This document shows, piece by piece, positions 63,405-64,000 of a stretch of 64,000 bases of DNA. A program made the position numbers and the translations under genes. A model generated the notes under the pieces. That model made no database searches, was not told the origin of the DNA, and worked only from the letters and a program-made list of their open reading frames with translations. This stretch comes from Eucalyptus grandis. Lineage: Eukaryota; Streptophyta; Magnoliopsida; Myrtales; Myrtaceae. The DNA is taken from the NCBI RefSeq assembly GCF_016545825.1, contig NC_052618.1, forward strand, positions 21,961,561 to 22,025,560, in the 5' to 3' direction. Each line of letters begins with the position of its first letter. Within the stretch, counting starts at the first letter, position 1.

Positions 63405-64000
63405 ATGGAGAGGCCGTCCGGAATGTCCGCCGGGGTTCTTTTTCGGCGAGTGCTGATGCTCTGCCTCTCTCTGAGCGTAGTTTCAGTCTCACAGGCAGAT
63501 GAGCTTCAGCTGCTCCTGAAGCTGAAGTCCTCGCTTGCAACACCATCGACCACAGGCGTTTTCAGTTCATGGAGGGTCGGCAACGACAAGTGCAACTTCA
63601 CTGGAATCGTGTGCAATTCAGACGGTTTCGTTACTGAGATCAACCTCTCTCAAATGGGACTGGTGGGTACTCTCCCTTTCGACTCGATATGCTCGCTCGG
63701 CTCTCTTGAAAAGATCGATCTTGGGGAGAATCGTTTCTACGGTAAGGTAGTGGATGATCTGAGAAACTGCACGAGGTTGAAGTACTTCAACTTGGGGTTC
63801 AATTCCTTTTCTGGGACTGTTCCTGATTTGTCCACTTTGAGCCGCTTGGAGTTCTTGAATCTGAACAACAGTGGATTCTCAGGGATCTTCCCATGGAAGT
63901 CGCTTGAAAACATGACCAATCTTGGCTTTTTGAGCCTCGGAGACAACTTTTTTGACGTGACTAGTCCATTTCCTATGGAGGTTATCAAGTTGGAGAAGTT
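63405..64000 (+). CDS. RLK7: Second RLK7-like receptor kinase gene, 5' part only
   Basis: Same LRR-XI receptor kinase as at 13825, cut off by the window end after about 198 codons. The ATG at 63405 is equivalent to the one at 13825 (offset 49580). The signal peptide and first LRRs are present in one open frame. The only coding difference I noticed is Ala to Ser in the LKLKS(A/S)LATPS segment (G to T at 63531). The two frameshift sites seen in copy 1 lie beyond the window here, so whether this copy is intact is unknown. Confidence 0.9.
   Translation, partial: MERPSGMSAGVLFRRVLMLCLSLSVVSVSQADELQLLLKLKSSLATPSTTGVFSSWRVGNDKCNFTGIVCNSDGFVTEINLSQMGLVGTLPFDSICSLGSLEKIDLGENRFYGKVVDDLRNCTRLKYFNLGFNSFSGTVPDLSTLSRLEFLNLNNSGFSGIFPWKSLENMTNLGFLSLGDNFFDVTSPFPMEVIKLEK

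Larger units (their letters stand above)
56518..64000. repeat. Long duplicated block, copy 2
   Basis: Same order and orientation as 6800-14420: orphan promoter block (about 56955-57130), 41-bp tandem repeats (57560-57670), paired repeats, MULE-type MITE (about 59970-60857), RLK7 upstream region and RLK7 5' coding sequence. It starts at the first base after the gap. Small indels are dense in the first 2-3 kb and sparse afterwards. Confidence 0.95.

Overview
The window is nuclear DNA of a flowering plant, almost certainly a dicot. It has GT-AG introns, AT-rich spacers, (CT)n/(GA)n tracts beside start codons, and plant-only gene families: an LRR receptor kinase, a PPR protein, chloroplast enzymes and FAR1/MULE relatives. 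The woody-rosid feel (perhaps Myrtaceae) is a guess. It is assembled sequence with one 100-N scaffold gap (56418-56517).

Layout. 1-996: first exon of a plastid inorganic pyrophosphatase (PPA6-like, minus strand). 2459-5534: five-exon L-galactose dehydrogenase (minus), the ascorbate-pathway enzyme. 6.8-13.8 kb: non-coding DNA with a Mutator-like MITE, an orphan promoter-like block and the RLK7 upstream region. 13825-17029: RLK7-like LRR receptor kinase (plus). 18190-23092: LL-diaminopimelate aminotransferase (minus; plastid lysine synthesis). 22.7-40.5 kb: a tandemly duplicated unit holding exon 1 and promoter of the aminotransferase gene plus about 2.2 kb of flank. Its second copy is broken up by a hAT element, a 5'-truncated LINE, GC-cored inverted-repeat elements and a 6-kb LINE with target-site duplications. 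41311-42747: intronless P-class PPR gene (minus). 44.4-48.2 kb: a mosaic of broken gene pieces (phytoene synthase, SnRK2 kinase, GRF zinc finger, V-ATPase subunit B), two with introns retained. 49.6 kb: a tRNA-derived SINE. 50.95-56.33 kb: a 5.4-kb inverted repeat of two head-to-head FAR1/MULE transposase pseudogenes. 56518-64000: a second copy of 6.8-14.42 kb ending inside a second RLK7-like gene.

The live genes are ordinary housekeeping and signalling genes that do not form one pathway. Neighbouring L-GalDH and LL-DAP-aminotransferase genes match the Arabidopsis order At4g33670-At4g33680 as I remember it, so they look like an old syntenic block into which an RLK7 copy has come. Several conserved genes carry single-base losses, mostly in homopolymers. 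With the gap-bounded duplicate, this suggests incompletely polished, possibly haplotype-redundant assembly; real pseudogenization cannot be excluded from sequence alone.

The features most worth a second look are the captured-fragment mosaic, the FAR1 palindrome, the duplicated promoter-plus-transit-peptide exon, and the RLK7 duplication.
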